64,000 nucleotides of DNA from an uncultured Granulosicoccaceae bacterium (lineage in GTDB: Bacteria; Pseudomonadota; Gammaproteobacteria; Granulosicoccales; Granulosicoccaceae). The stretch is taken from NCBI GenBank assembly GCA_938035525.1, contig CALHOI010000005.1:1-64000 (forward strand), given 5' to 3'. Below the pieces are notes generated by a model. That model searched no databases and was not told where the DNA came from. It was given only the letters and a program-made list of their open reading frames with translations. Below, in pieces: positions 50,763 to 59,281 of this stretch; the first letter of the stretch is position 1; each line of letters begins with the position of its first letter. The position numbers were made by a program, and so were the translations under genes.

Positions 50763-52337
50763 GTGGCATTGAGACTGGCATTACCGCTGGAGAGTTTAGA
50801 AGGCGAAAAGCGCGTTGCGCTTGACCCGGATAGTGTTGCGCGCCTGCGCGATCAGTACAATGTCAATGTGGTTGTGCAGTCAGGCTGTGGTCACGGTGCA
50901 GGCTTCTACGATGACGACTACGAAGACTCACCCGTTGTTAAAACCTTTGCTGAGTGTGTAGAGAGCACCATTGTCACTGTTAAGGTGAAACCGCCCACAG
51001 TTGAAGAGGCTCGCTTGCTGCCAGTTGGGTCGGTATTGCTTTCCCAGATAACACCCTACTTACATCTCGATGTTATTGAGGAGTTGCGGCAACGCAAAGT
51101 CACTACTTTTGCCATGGATCACATGCCCCGTATTACACGTGCGCAGCCCATGGACGTCTTGTCGTCACAAGCCACCATTGCTGGCTATAAAGCCGCGCTG
51201 CTGGCAGCCGAACTATCCCCCAGATTGTTTCCCATGATGACCACGGCTGCAGGCACCATTCGCCCATCGCGCGTTATTGTTATCGGCGCGGGTGTAGCGG
51301 GCTTGCAGGCCATAGCCACGGCACGACGTCTGGGCGCACGCGTGGAAGCCTACGATATTCGAAGTGCTGCCCGAGAACAAATTGAATCTCTGGGTGCCAC
51401 CATGATAGATACCGGCGTAGAAGCCGAAAGCAGCCGAGGTCGTGCACGGGCGCTAAACAAAGAAGAAAAACAAACTCAACATGACGTTCTGGCTGATCGC
51501 ATGTCGCGTGCGCACGCCGTTATTTGTGCTGCTGCTATTCCCGGTAGACGCGCGCCTACCATTATTACCGAAGACATGATCGAAGGCATGTTACCCGACA
51601 CTATCATCGTTGACATGGCTGCCGAAACCGGCGGTAATTGCGAGCTAACGCGCCCCGGGGAATCTTACATGCATGGTGATACCCTGATTGTGGGGCCGTT
51701 AAATTTGCCCAGCAGCGGCGCCGTGCATGCCAGCGAAATGTATTCACGCAATATCTACAACATGCTTAAGCTGATGATTGACGAGCGTGGGCAACTGCAT
51801 TTGGATTGGGCTGATGAAATACTTAGCACGTGTTTGCTAACGCATAATGGCAATGTTCATCATCAAGCCACCGCTGATTTAATGGACATTGAATGCGCAC
51901 CGCCCATTACCGAGCAACGTGAACGTACCGAAGAGCAACCGAATCAAGCAGCGGGTTGGTTAGAAGATGATAGTGATACTCCAAGCGAACAGCGCTCGGC
52001 AAATCTGACCACAGCAGACAGTGACGCTGACTCTGATATTCCAGTAAGCGACAGCTCATCTGCAGCAGAAGAAAAACAAGCCGATAACACGTCGGACAAT
52101 CAAACCAGTGATGACCAGGAACCGGCTGAAGAGCCCGGTGATAATTTAATGAAAATCGACGGCATTGGTCCCGCGTTGCAAAACCGCTTGTATGCGTTTC
52201 GTATAAGAACCTACAAAGATCTGGCGCAAATGGATGATGTCGACATCGAACGTCTGGAGAGGCAGCTCGATGATAACGAGGGTTTGAATGTGGCCGATTG
52301 GGTCCGGCAGGCCATTGAGCTGGAGAAATTGCACTAA
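50763..52337 (+). CDS. pntAA: NAD(P) transhydrogenase subunit alpha 1 (PntAA) with C-terminal HhH-like domain
   Basis: A 524-residue protein. Residues 1-375 are the NAD(H)-binding dI component: LESLEGEKRVALDPDSVARL, HMPRITRAQPMDVLSSQATIAGYKA, VIGAGVAGLQAIATARRLGA and MAAETGGNCELTRPGE. Residues about 380-459 are an acidic Glu/Asp/Ser/Gln linker. Residues 460-524 read as helix-hairpin-helix type (DNLMKIDGIGPALQNRLYAF, then RTYKDLAQMDD), which normal PntAA lacks (about 380 residues). The start is GTG 50763 after AGAGG. It forms with PntAB and PntB the proton-translocating enzyme that makes NADPH from NADH. Confidence 0.9.
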   Translation: MALRLALPLESLEGEKRVALDPDSVARLRDQYNVNVVVQSGCGHGAGFYDDDYEDSPVVKTFAECVESTIVTVKVKPPTVEEARLLPVGSVLLSQITPYLHLDVIEELRQRKVTTFAMDHMPRITRAQPMDVLSSQATIAGYKAALLAAELSPRLFPMMTTAAGTIRPSRVIVIGAGVAGLQAIATARRLGARVEAYDIRSAAREQIESLGATMIDTGVEAESSRGRARALNKEEKQTQHDVLADRMSRAHAVICAAAIPGRRAPTIITEDMIEGMLPDTIIVDMAAETGGNCELTRPGESYMHGDTLIVGPLNLPSSGAVHASEMYSRNIYNMLKLMIDERGQLHLDWADEILSTCLLTHNGNVHHQATADLMDIECAPPITEQRERTEEQPNQAAGWLEDDSDTPSEQRSANLTTADSDADSDIPVSDSSSAAEEKQADNTSDNQTSDDQEPAEEPGDNLMKIDGIGPALQNRLYAFRIRTYKDLAQMDDVDIERLERQLDDNEGLNVADWVRQAIELEKLH

Positions 52338-52774
52338 TGGATGCTTTTGTCGCTCTGTATCTTTTTATGCTGGCAGGCATTGCCGGATATGTGCTGATTG
52401 CCAACGTGCCGTCAATTCTGCACACCCCGTTACTATCGGGCTCCAATTTTATACACGGTGTTGTGCTGGCCGGTGCCATGGTGGCTCTGGGTCATGCAGA
52501 GGGTGCACTGCAAATCAGCATCGGGTTTATTGGCGTGATGGCGGCAACGGCAAATTGTGTTGGCGGTTATGTCGTCACCGATCGTATGTTGGCTATGTTT
52601 GAAACGTCAGCCAAGCGTAATCAGCGACGCCTCGAAGAAGAACAACGATTACTGGCAGAGCGCAACAATCCTGGTAGTGTTGACGCCGATGTTGCCGACG
52701 CAGACGCAGATGGTAACGAATCGGAGCAGGATTCGTCCAACAACAAGCACGATGATGGAAGTCGTGCATCATGA
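52337..52774 (+). CDS. pntAB: NAD(P) transhydrogenase subunit alpha 2 (PntAB)
   Basis: A 145-residue membrane component (first dII part) with three or four transmembrane helices: ALYLFMLAGIAGYVLIANVP, FIHGVVLAGAMVALGHA and SIGFIGVMAATANCVGGYVVTDRML. The last 45 residues are a charged tail that is longer than usual (typical subunits are about 100 residues). Its ATG overlaps the PntAA stop (TAATG), and its end overlaps PntB's start. Confidence 0.92.
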   Translation: MDAFVALYLFMLAGIAGYVLIANVPSILHTPLLSGSNFIHGVVLAGAMVALGHAEGALQISIGFIGVMAATANCVGGYVVTDRMLAMFETSAKRNQRRLEEEQRLLAERNNPGSVDADVADADADGNESEQDSSNNKHDDGSRAS

Positions 52775-54159
52775 TTAATTCAAGTTCCTTTTTTATTGAT
52801 CTGGCGTACTTCTTTTCTGCAGCCTTGTTTATTTACGGCCTGCGCCGAATGAGTTCGCCCATCAGTGCCCGCACCGGTATCTGGATTGCTGCAACCGGTA
52901 TGTTGCTGGCTGTGGCGGCCTCGTTTTCGCACCCAAATATTACGGGTAACCATTGGTTGATATTAATCGCTATGCTCATTGGTGGCGCCTTGTCTTTTGT
53001 GCATGCCAAACGCGTTGATATCTCTGATATGCCGCAGATGATAGCCCTTTATAACGGCCTTGGTGGTGGCGCGGCTGCAACCATTGCAGCAGTGGAATTG
53101 TTACGTGCTGCAGAGCACGGGGCGTCCGAGCGCATATTGGGCGTTGTTGGTGCGCTAATCGGTTGTATTGCTTTTTCAGGTTCGTTATTGGCCTTTGCAA
53201 AACTCAGTGGTTTTATCAAATACGGTAACTGGTTTTCCAATCGGCAAACTGCCTACGTTGCCATGATGGCGCTGGTGTTAATGCTGGGTTTCATACTGGC
53301 ATTCTCTAATACAGCGCACCCTGTGCTGTTGTTGATGTTTTTCGCACTGTCATTATTGTTTGGCTTCATCATGACATCGCCAATAGCTGCAGCTGATATG
53401 CCGGTGTTGATATCGCTCTACAATGCTGCCGCTGGCTTGGCTGTCGCATTTGAGGGTTATGTGCTGGGCAACCCGGCGATGATGGTTGCTGGCACGCTGG
53501 TTTGTGCCGCTGGTGCTTTATTAACCCGGCTTATGGCCAGAGCGGTTAATCGGCGTTTAAGTGAAATTTTGTATTCCGGCTTTGGTATTGCCCACAGCAC
53601 CAGCGAAGACAGCGTCCACTATGGGCACGTTAACGAAGTCGATGCATTTGATGCGGCCGTTACCATGGCGTTTGCCGAGCGAGTTGTCATTGTGCCCGGC
53701 TACGGTATGGCTGTTGCCCAGGCGCAGCACAAGGTACAGGAACTGACTCAGCTGCTTGAAGAGCGAGGTGTTGATGTCCAGTTTGCGATTCATCCGGTGG
53801 CAGGGCGCATGCCTGGCCATATGAACGTGCTGTTGGCTGAAGCCGGGGTGGCCTACGAAAAAATACATGATTTGTCTGAAATCAATAACGAAATGAGCAA
53901 AATCGATGTGGCTCTGGTCATTGGTGCCAACGATATCGTCAATTTATCTGCGCGTACCGACGAGAAAAGCCCGCTGCACGGTATGCCCATACTGAATGTC
54001 GATGAGGCCGGTAGCGTGATTGTACTAAAACGGGGTGACGGTCAGGGTTACGCCGGATTGGATAATCCGCTGTTGCGGCACGAGAAAACCCGGGTTGGTC
54101 TGGGTGATGCCAAGCGCAGCGTGCAGGATATGATCAGTGCCATCAAGTCACTGGACTAG
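52771..54159 (+). CDS. pntB: NAD(P) transhydrogenase subunit beta (PntB)
   Basis: A 462-residue protein with the rest of the membrane channel (about nine helices in residues 1-255) and the NADP(H)-binding dIII domain. The dIII core GYGMAVAQAQHKVQELTQLLEERGVDV and FAIHPVAGRMPGHMNVLLAEAGV is clear, followed by VALVIGANDIVN and SVIVLKRGDGQGYAGLDNPL. It overlaps pntAB by 4 bases (ATGA) and is the last gene of the operon. Confidence 0.95.
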   Translation: MINSSSFFIDLAYFFSAALFIYGLRRMSSPISARTGIWIAATGMLLAVAASFSHPNITGNHWLILIAMLIGGALSFVHAKRVDISDMPQMIALYNGLGGGAAATIAAVELLRAAEHGASERILGVVGALIGCIAFSGSLLAFAKLSGFIKYGNWFSNRQTAYVAMMALVLMLGFILAFSNTAHPVLLLMFFALSLLFGFIMTSPIAAADMPVLISLYNAAAGLAVAFEGYVLGNPAMMVAGTLVCAAGALLTRLMARAVNRRLSEILYSGFGIAHSTSEDSVHYGHVNEVDAFDAAVTMAFAERVVIVPGYGMAVAQAQHKVQELTQLLEERGVDVQFAIHPVAGRMPGHMNVLLAEAGVAYEKIHDLSEINNEMSKIDVALVIGANDIVNLSARTDEKSPLHGMPILNVDEAGSVIVLKRGDGQGYAGLDNPLLRHEKTRVGLGDAKRSVQDMISAIKSLD

Positions 54160-54571
54160 TCGCCTGGCTGTTAATACGTATGTATAGTGCTTAAATGCGT
54201 TCATTTGCCCTTTTTAAACCCGCAAACGACAAAAAAACAGCGCTCAAAACCGCTTGACTTCGCTTCGATTATTCGCGTTTATACACAAGTGCAAAATTTA
54301 TTGATGAGTCTCTCACTTTCGTGTAGTGGCGGATAAATTTAGTTTAAAAGAAGGCTGTAAGTTATTGATAAATAAATGTATTGGTGATTTGTTCAATTAA
54401 TTGCCAATTTAACCATAACTCTAAATATAAGCGGTTTTTTACCTATTTCTGCATTTCATCCACATAGTTATCCACAGATTTTGTGGATAAAGAACCGGTA
54501 AATAACGGATATGGTTAAACAGTTGACGATCTATTGACCAAAAACCTGCAAATTTACTAATACCCCTGGCC
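54160..54571. other. AT-rich intergenic region with DnaA boxes before priA
   Basis: No gene is supported in these 412 bases. From about 54290 to 54430 the sequence is very AT-rich. It is followed by three DnaA-box-like sites (separate entry) and, near 54527, a GATC-containing ATTGACC stretch. It could be a replication origin, a DnaA-controlled promoter of priA, or a DnaA-titration site. Confidence 0.5.
54456..54490. promoter_or_regulatory. DnaA-box cluster (two perfect, inverted, plus one near-match)
   Basis: TTATCCACA (54468-54476) and its inverse TGTGGATAA (54482-54490) are perfect DnaA boxes facing each other across 5 bases. TCATCCACA (54456-54464) differs by one base and lies 12 bp upstream in direct orientation to the first. 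They can also fold as a hairpin. They lie 80-115 bases before priA. Confidence 0.7.
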
Positions 54572-56782
54572 ATGAGCGCTCTCGACGAACAACAATTTGG
54601 CTTTGTGCAGGTGGCCATCCCGACCCCATTGCACCAGCTGTTCGATTATCGCTGGCGTGGTAATCAGCCAGTGATTGCCGGCACCAGAGTCAAAGTCCCC
54701 TTTGGCCGGCGTTCGGTTGTGGGCATAGTTGTTCAGGGCATGGCAGAGTCTGCCTATCCGGCCAATAAGCTGCGTGCCATTACCGAGGTGCTGGACGAGG
54801 AAGCCCTGCTTCCAAAGGACGTGATGTCGGTGCTGCTTTGGGCCAGTCGCTACTATCACCACCCCATCGGTGATGTGCTGTGCTCAGCGTTGCCGGTGTT
54901 GTTGCGTCAGGGTAAGCCTGCCACGCTGGAACACCGCGAAATATTCAATTTGGTGGCCGATTCAGATGCGCTTATACCTTCAGCCAAAAAGGCAGCTTTG
55001 CAGCACAGCGTTTACACTGTGTTGGCCGAGGCCGGTAATCAGGCTATTGATGCGTCCACCTTTGCAGCCATGAGTCCGCGATGGCGTAGTGCGGTTAAGC
55101 CGCTAATTGAGCGCGGGTTGGTTAAAGCCGGTACCAGTATGGTGTTGCCGCGTAATGATGCTGTTGAGTCGGGACCCGAGCTCATGCCAGCTCAGGAAAG
55201 TGCGGTGAGTGCCATCACCGAAAAACTGGGGCAGTTTGCGCCTTTTCTTTTGCATGGTGTTACGGGCAGTGGAAAAACCGAGGTGTATTTGCGCGCCATT
55301 GAACCGGTGCTGGCACGCCAGCAACAAGTGCTTATTCTGGTGCCCGAAATCGCTTTAACTCCGCAACTAATGCGTCGTTTTCAACGGCGAATAACCGGCT
55401 GTCTGGTGAGCCTGCATTCGGCCATGAACAACACCGAGCGCATGCAAAACTGGTTGTTGGCTGCCAAAGGCCATGCCGATGTCGTTATTGGTACGCGCTC
55501 GGCTGTGCTGGTACCCATGCCGCGATTGGGTTTGGTTGTCATAGACGAAGAACACGATGGTTCGCTTAAGCAACAGGATGGATTCAGGTACCATGCGCGG
55601 GATTTAGCCATGGTTCGTGCCCGTGACCGTGCTTGTCCTGTGGTGCTAGGAACTGCAACGCCGTCATTTGAAACCCTGAACAACGTTGCCAGCGAGCGTT
55701 ACACCGAACTTGCGTTAACCATGCGTGCGGGTGTTGCCACGCCTCCTAAAATGGCTTTGCTGGACATCCGGCGTCGGCCGTTAATTGAAGGCATGAGCGA
55801 TCGCTTGTTCGATGAAATCAAGAAACACCTTGATGCAGGCAACCAGGCATTGGTGTTTATTAACCGGCGCGGCTTTGCGCCCACCTTGTTGTGCAATGAC
55901 TGTGGCGCATGCGCAGACTGTCGTCGATGTGATGCGCACATGACAGTGCATGCGCGTCGTGCCCGACTACGATGCCATCACTGTGGGTCCGAACGGCCCG
56001 TGCCGCAAACGTGCGAAAGTTGTGGGTCAGAGTCGCTCGACAGAATTGGCTATGGCACAGAGCGCATTGCCGCAGCGCTGGCAGAGGCATTTCCCGACAT
56101 AGAAATTGCGCGTATCGACAGAGACAGCACCCGCCGCAAAGGTGCTTTGCAAGCGCAACTGGATGCAGCAACCAGTGGCAGTGCAAAGCTATTGGTTGGA
56201 ACGCAAATGCTGGCCAAGGGGCATCACTTTCCCGGTGTGACACTGGTGTGCATCCTGGATGCCGATCGCGGTTTGTTTGGCACCGACTTTCGTGCGCTGG
56301 AGCAAATGGGGCAGTTGATTATTCAGGTTGCTGGCAGAGCGGGTCGTGAGGAAAAACAAGGCAGCGTGCTCATCCAAACGCGCAACCCGGATAACCCAAT
56401 GATGCAAACGCTGGTTAGTGAGGGGTATGCCGAATTTGCAAAAATTGCACTTGATGAAAGACGGCTGGCCTTGTTGCCACCCTATGCTTTTGTCGCTTTA
56501 GTTCGCGCCGAAGCACCTAATGCTGACGCTCCCATGCATTTTTTACGTGGCGTGTCTGATCGATTATTGAATCCGCCGGTTGCCGGTGTGTCTGTATTGG
56601 GGCCGGTGCCAGCACCCATGGAGCGACTGGGTGGTCGTTATCGTGCGCAACTGTTGTTGCAAGCCGAACGACGCTCGTTACTTAATGAAGCTTTGTCGCG
56701 ACTAACCATTAATCTTGATACGCTTAAAGATGCGCAACGCAATCGCTGGTCAATTGATGTTGACCCGGTCGATTTGTTTTGA
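54572..56782 (+). CDS. priA: Primosomal replication-restart helicase PriA
   Basis: A 736-residue superfamily 2 DNA helicase that restarts stalled forks and loads the replisome outside oriC. The N-terminal 3'-DNA-binding domain (residues 8-105) leads to Walker A GVTGSGKTE (near 229) and the DEEH box (near 325). The zinc-binding cysteines are in CNDCGACADCRRC and CHHCGSERPVPQTCESCGS. Helicase motifs V/VI (LLVGTQMLAKGHHFPGVTL, QVAGRAGREEKQG) follow. Length is normal. The ATG at 54572 fits the conserved N terminus. The next gene's TTG overlaps its stop. Confidence 0.95.
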   Translation: MSALDEQQFGFVQVAIPTPLHQLFDYRWRGNQPVIAGTRVKVPFGRRSVVGIVVQGMAESAYPANKLRAITEVLDEEALLPKDVMSVLLWASRYYHHPIGDVLCSALPVLLRQGKPATLEHREIFNLVADSDALIPSAKKAALQHSVYTVLAEAGNQAIDASTFAAMSPRWRSAVKPLIERGLVKAGTSMVLPRNDAVESGPELMPAQESAVSAITEKLGQFAPFLLHGVTGSGKTEVYLRAIEPVLARQQQVLILVPEIALTPQLMRRFQRRITGCLVSLHSAMNNTERMQNWLLAAKGHADVVIGTRSAVLVPMPRLGLVVIDEEHDGSLKQQDGFRYHARDLAMVRARDRACPVVLGTATPSFETLNNVASERYTELALTMRAGVATPPKMALLDIRRRPLIEGMSDRLFDEIKKHLDAGNQALVFINRRGFAPTLLCNDCGACADCRRCDAHMTVHARRARLRCHHCGSERPVPQTCESCGSESLDRIGYGTERIAAALAEAFPDIEIARIDRDSTRRKGALQAQLDAATSGSAKLLVGTQMLAKGHHFPGVTLVCILDADRGLFGTDFRALEQMGQLIIQVAGRAGREEKQGSVLIQTRNPDNPMMQTLVSEGYAEFAKIALDERRLALLPPYAFVALVRAEAPNADAPMHFLRGVSDRLLNPPVAGVSVLGPVPAPMERLGGRYRAQLLLQAERRSLLNEALSRLTINLDTLKDAQRNRWSIDVDPVDLF

Positions 56783-57624
56783 GCTTAACCGTTTTCATAG
56801 CTGTTATTGGTGCCGCATTACTGCATGCAAGCTGGAACGCATTAGTTAAAAGTGGTTCAGATAAAACCGTGGGTATGAGTGCGGTTATTATTGGGCATAT
56901 ACCGTTTGCCCTGGTCAGTTTATTGTTTGTGCCATTGCCAGATGCGGCCAGCTACCCTTACTTGTTGGGCAGTATGGTTTTACATGCTGGTTACCAGTTT
57001 TTCTTGTTGCAATCGTACAAACTGGGTGACTTGACTCAGGTGTATCCTATTGCGCGCGGCTCAGCACCATTGTTGGTTGCGTTAGTGTCTGTTTTTATAT
57101 TGAACGTTGAGCTCACCTCAATAGAATTGCTGGCGGTTTGCATTATTGGTTTGGGCATTGTCAGTTTGGCTTTGGTCAGGCGCGATGATGGTCAGCGTAA
57201 TCCTAACGCGGCTATTTTTGCGCTGATCACTGGTTGTTTTATTGCGTCGTATTCTCTGGTTGATGGTTTGGGTGCGCGTTTGGCCGGAACATCGTTAGGT
57301 TTTTATGCCTGGCTGAGCATAGCCAATGGCATCATCATGAGTTTATACGTGCTTAAAGTGCAACCCAGTGTTTTTAAAGTGCTGGCAACCGAGCAACGTA
57401 AAACCTTTTTTATTGCAGGTGGTGCGTCATTTGTGGCTTATGCTTTAGTCACTTGGGCATTCACTCAGGCACCTATTGCTCTGGTAACTGCACTGCGCGA
57501 AACCAGCATTGTGTTTGCCTTGTTAATTGGGGTGTTCTTTTTAAAAGAGCGGCTTAATATCATTAAAGTGTTTTCCACTGTAACAACATTGGTGGGTGCA
57601 TTTATTTTGCGCTTTTTTAGTTGA
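56779..57624 (+). CDS. EamA/DMT-superfamily transporter
   Basis: A 281-residue ten-helix membrane carrier with two EamA repeats. The first begins FIAVIGAALLHASWNALVKSG and the second near AAIFALITGCFIASYSLVDG. YPIARGSAPLLVAL and LVTALRETSIVFALLIGVFFLKERL are characteristic. Members export metabolites or amino acids, but the substrate here is unknown. The start is read as TTG overlapping the priA stop (TTGA), since no nearby ATG keeps helix 1. A regulator gene follows 17 bases on. Confidence 0.87.
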   Translation: MSLTVFIAVIGAALLHASWNALVKSGSDKTVGMSAVIIGHIPFALVSLLFVPLPDAASYPYLLGSMVLHAGYQFFLLQSYKLGDLTQVYPIARGSAPLLVALVSVFILNVELTSIELLAVCIIGLGIVSLALVRRDDGQRNPNAAIFALITGCFIASYSLVDGLGARLAGTSLGFYAWLSIANGIIMSLYVLKVQPSVFKVLATEQRKTFFIAGGASFVAYALVTWAFTQAPIALVTALRETSIVFALLIGVFFLKERLNIIKVFSTVTTLVGAFILRFFS

Positions 57625-57640
57625 TGCCGGGTAAGCCAGT

Positions 57641-58597
57641 ATGAATCGATTCGACCGAGTCACCTCTTTGTTGCTGTTGTTACAAACTCGATCTGTTGTC
57701 ACAGCCAGTTTTTTAGCAGAGCACTTTGCGGTGACTGAACGCACGGTCTATCGCGATATCCGTACTCTGGAAAACGCGGGCGTGCCAATAGGGTCAGAGC
57801 CGGGTGTTGGTTATTTTCTGGAAAAAGGTTATCGCTTGCCGCCGGTGAGCTTTACCCTGAACGAAGCCGCCGCTTTATTGCTTGGAGAAAAACTGTTGTC
57901 GGCAAATCTTGATCAAAATTCACATGCCGATTACTCACACGCGTTAAACAAAGTCAGGTCGGTTCTGGACACATCTGATAAAGATCATCTAAGTTCGCTG
58001 GATGCTGACATAGAAGTGATGGCGGGCGATGCAAGACGTGAGTCTGCTGAAGGTGATCGCTGGTTACGCGAATCGCGCAGCGTGTTGGTTAGACGGCAAG
58101 TGGTTCGTATTGTTTATGCTGCCGGAATGAATGCAGAAACCAGCAAGCGACAGATAGAGCCCATTGGTTTATTTCACTACAGTTTGCACTGGCACCTGAT
58201 TGCCTGGTGCCGATTGCGCGAGGCATACAGGGATTTTCGTCTTGATCGCATCACGGAGTTTGAGCCATTGGCTGAACAATTCCCGCGCCACACACGCAGC
58301 TCCCTGCAAGACTATCTGGCAGCGCAACAAGCGCAAAACGACATGCTTGAGGTAGAACTGCTCTTCATACCCGAAGTTGCACGCTTTGTTGGTGAGGCGC
58401 GTTATCTGTATGGCTTTATCAGTGAAGAGCTGGAGCCTGGCGGTGTGCGCATGCAATTTATTACGCCATCCCCAGGATACATGGCTCGCTGGCTATTGCA
58501 GTACACCAGTGGTGTTCAAATTATCAAAGGCGATGGTCTGGAGGCAGAGCTGGCCAGCCTGGCCGATGAATTAAAAGCTCACTGGCAACCATCCTGA
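57641..58597 (+). CDS. YafY-type transcriptional regulator (HTH-11 and WYL domains)
   Basis: A 318-residue DNA-binding protein. The N-terminal helix-turn-helix is LLLLLQTRSVVTASFLAEHF, then VTERTVYRDIRTLENAGVPI. The WYL ligand-binding domain has RQVVRIVYAAGMNAETSKRQIEPIGLFHYSLHWHLIAWCRL and a C-terminal WCX-like extension. Such proteins often control an adjacent GyrI-like gene, as here. TGACA/TGTCA repeats just after the gene may be its operator. Confidence 0.9.
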   Translation: MNRFDRVTSLLLLLQTRSVVTASFLAEHFAVTERTVYRDIRTLENAGVPIGSEPGVGYFLEKGYRLPPVSFTLNEAAALLLGEKLLSANLDQNSHADYSHALNKVRSVLDTSDKDHLSSLDADIEVMAGDARRESAEGDRWLRESRSVLVRRQVVRIVYAAGMNAETSKRQIEPIGLFHYSLHWHLIAWCRLREAYRDFRLDRITEFEPLAEQFPRHTRSSLQDYLAAQQAQNDMLEVELLFIPEVARFVGEARYLYGFISEELEPGGVRMQFITPSPGYMARWLLQYTSGVQIIKGDGLEAELASLADELKAHWQPS

Positions 58598-58623
58598 CAT
58601 AGGGTTGTCAGTAGCCTCTGTCA
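58595..58623. promoter_or_regulatory. Candidate operator of the WYL regulator
   Basis: TGACA (58595-58599) and TGTCA (58606-58610) form an inverted repeat, and TGTCA recurs at 58619-58623. The cluster spans the regulator's stop codon and lies 50-80 bases before the GyrI-like start. Confidence 0.4.
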
Positions 58624-58674
58624 CAGTAGCTTCCACGGTGAACGAACCGTCTCATTCGCAACAGGAGCTACATT

Positions 58675-59139
58675 ATGCAAATTCAAACATCCAATGCCGT
58701 CAGCGTCATTTCTATTGAGATGCAGACCAAACTGAACGACATCGTCAAAGACGTTGGCGAATTGCCTGAAAAACTCTCTGGCGATCTGATCTCCGCTGGC
58801 ATTATTCCAACAGGCCCAATGCAGTTTTTATACGATGGTATTACAGAGGACCCGGAAGCACCGTTTCAATTGCGTATTGCGTTGCCTGTGTCCAAGGCCC
58901 AAGCTGAGGGCTACAGTGGCCCACGCAGGGTAGATCGACTGGATCCGTTCCAGTTTGTTGAAACTGTGTTGTACGGTGATATCGCCCAGCTTGAAAAAAA
59001 GGCGTACATCCCGCTACAGACGGAAATACACAAAGCCGGATTAGTCATGACCGGGCAGGGCAGAGAGGTCTATCAAAATTACGACGGTCCGCAATCTCCC
59101 GACAACGAAACCCGGGTTCAGCTTGTTGTTAAACCGTAA
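58675..59139 (+). CDS. GyrI-like small-molecule-binding domain protein
   Basis: A 154-residue stand-alone effector-binding (AraC_E_bind/GyrI-like) domain: IPTGPMQFLYDGITEDPEAPFQLRIALPVSK, then FVETVLYGDIAQLEKKAYIPLQTEIHKAGL and EVYQNYDG, in the usual beta-alpha-beta order. Such proteins bind hydrophobic or cationic compounds, and some cleave cyclopropanoid ligands. The ligand here is unknown. The ATG follows AGGAG. The likely regulator is the WYL protein upstream. Confidence 0.8.
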   Translation: MQIQTSNAVSVISIEMQTKLNDIVKDVGELPEKLSGDLISAGIIPTGPMQFLYDGITEDPEAPFQLRIALPVSKAQAEGYSGPRRVDRLDPFQFVETVLYGDIAQLEKKAYIPLQTEIHKAGLVMTGQGREVYQNYDGPQSPDNETRVQLVVKP

Positions 59140-59233
59140 GACGTGTTGAAAACGCTCAGCGCTCGAAGCCTACTTACTTTTGTATTATTTGGTTGCGTGG
59201 GTGTTGGCAAGATGCGGTCAAATCTGGAACGCA

Positions 59234-59251
59234 GGGTCGCTGATGCGACCC
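59234..59251. terminator. Hairpin downstream of the porin gene
   Basis: GGGTCGC (59234-59240) and GCGACCC (59245-59251) form a perfect stem with a 4-base loop, 30 bases past the minus-strand porin stop and 95 past the GyrI-like stop. There is no good U-tract on either strand, so termination is uncertain. Confidence 0.45.
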
Positions 59252-59281
59252 CGCTTCCGGTAGGCACTTTCTTTTGGCCAA

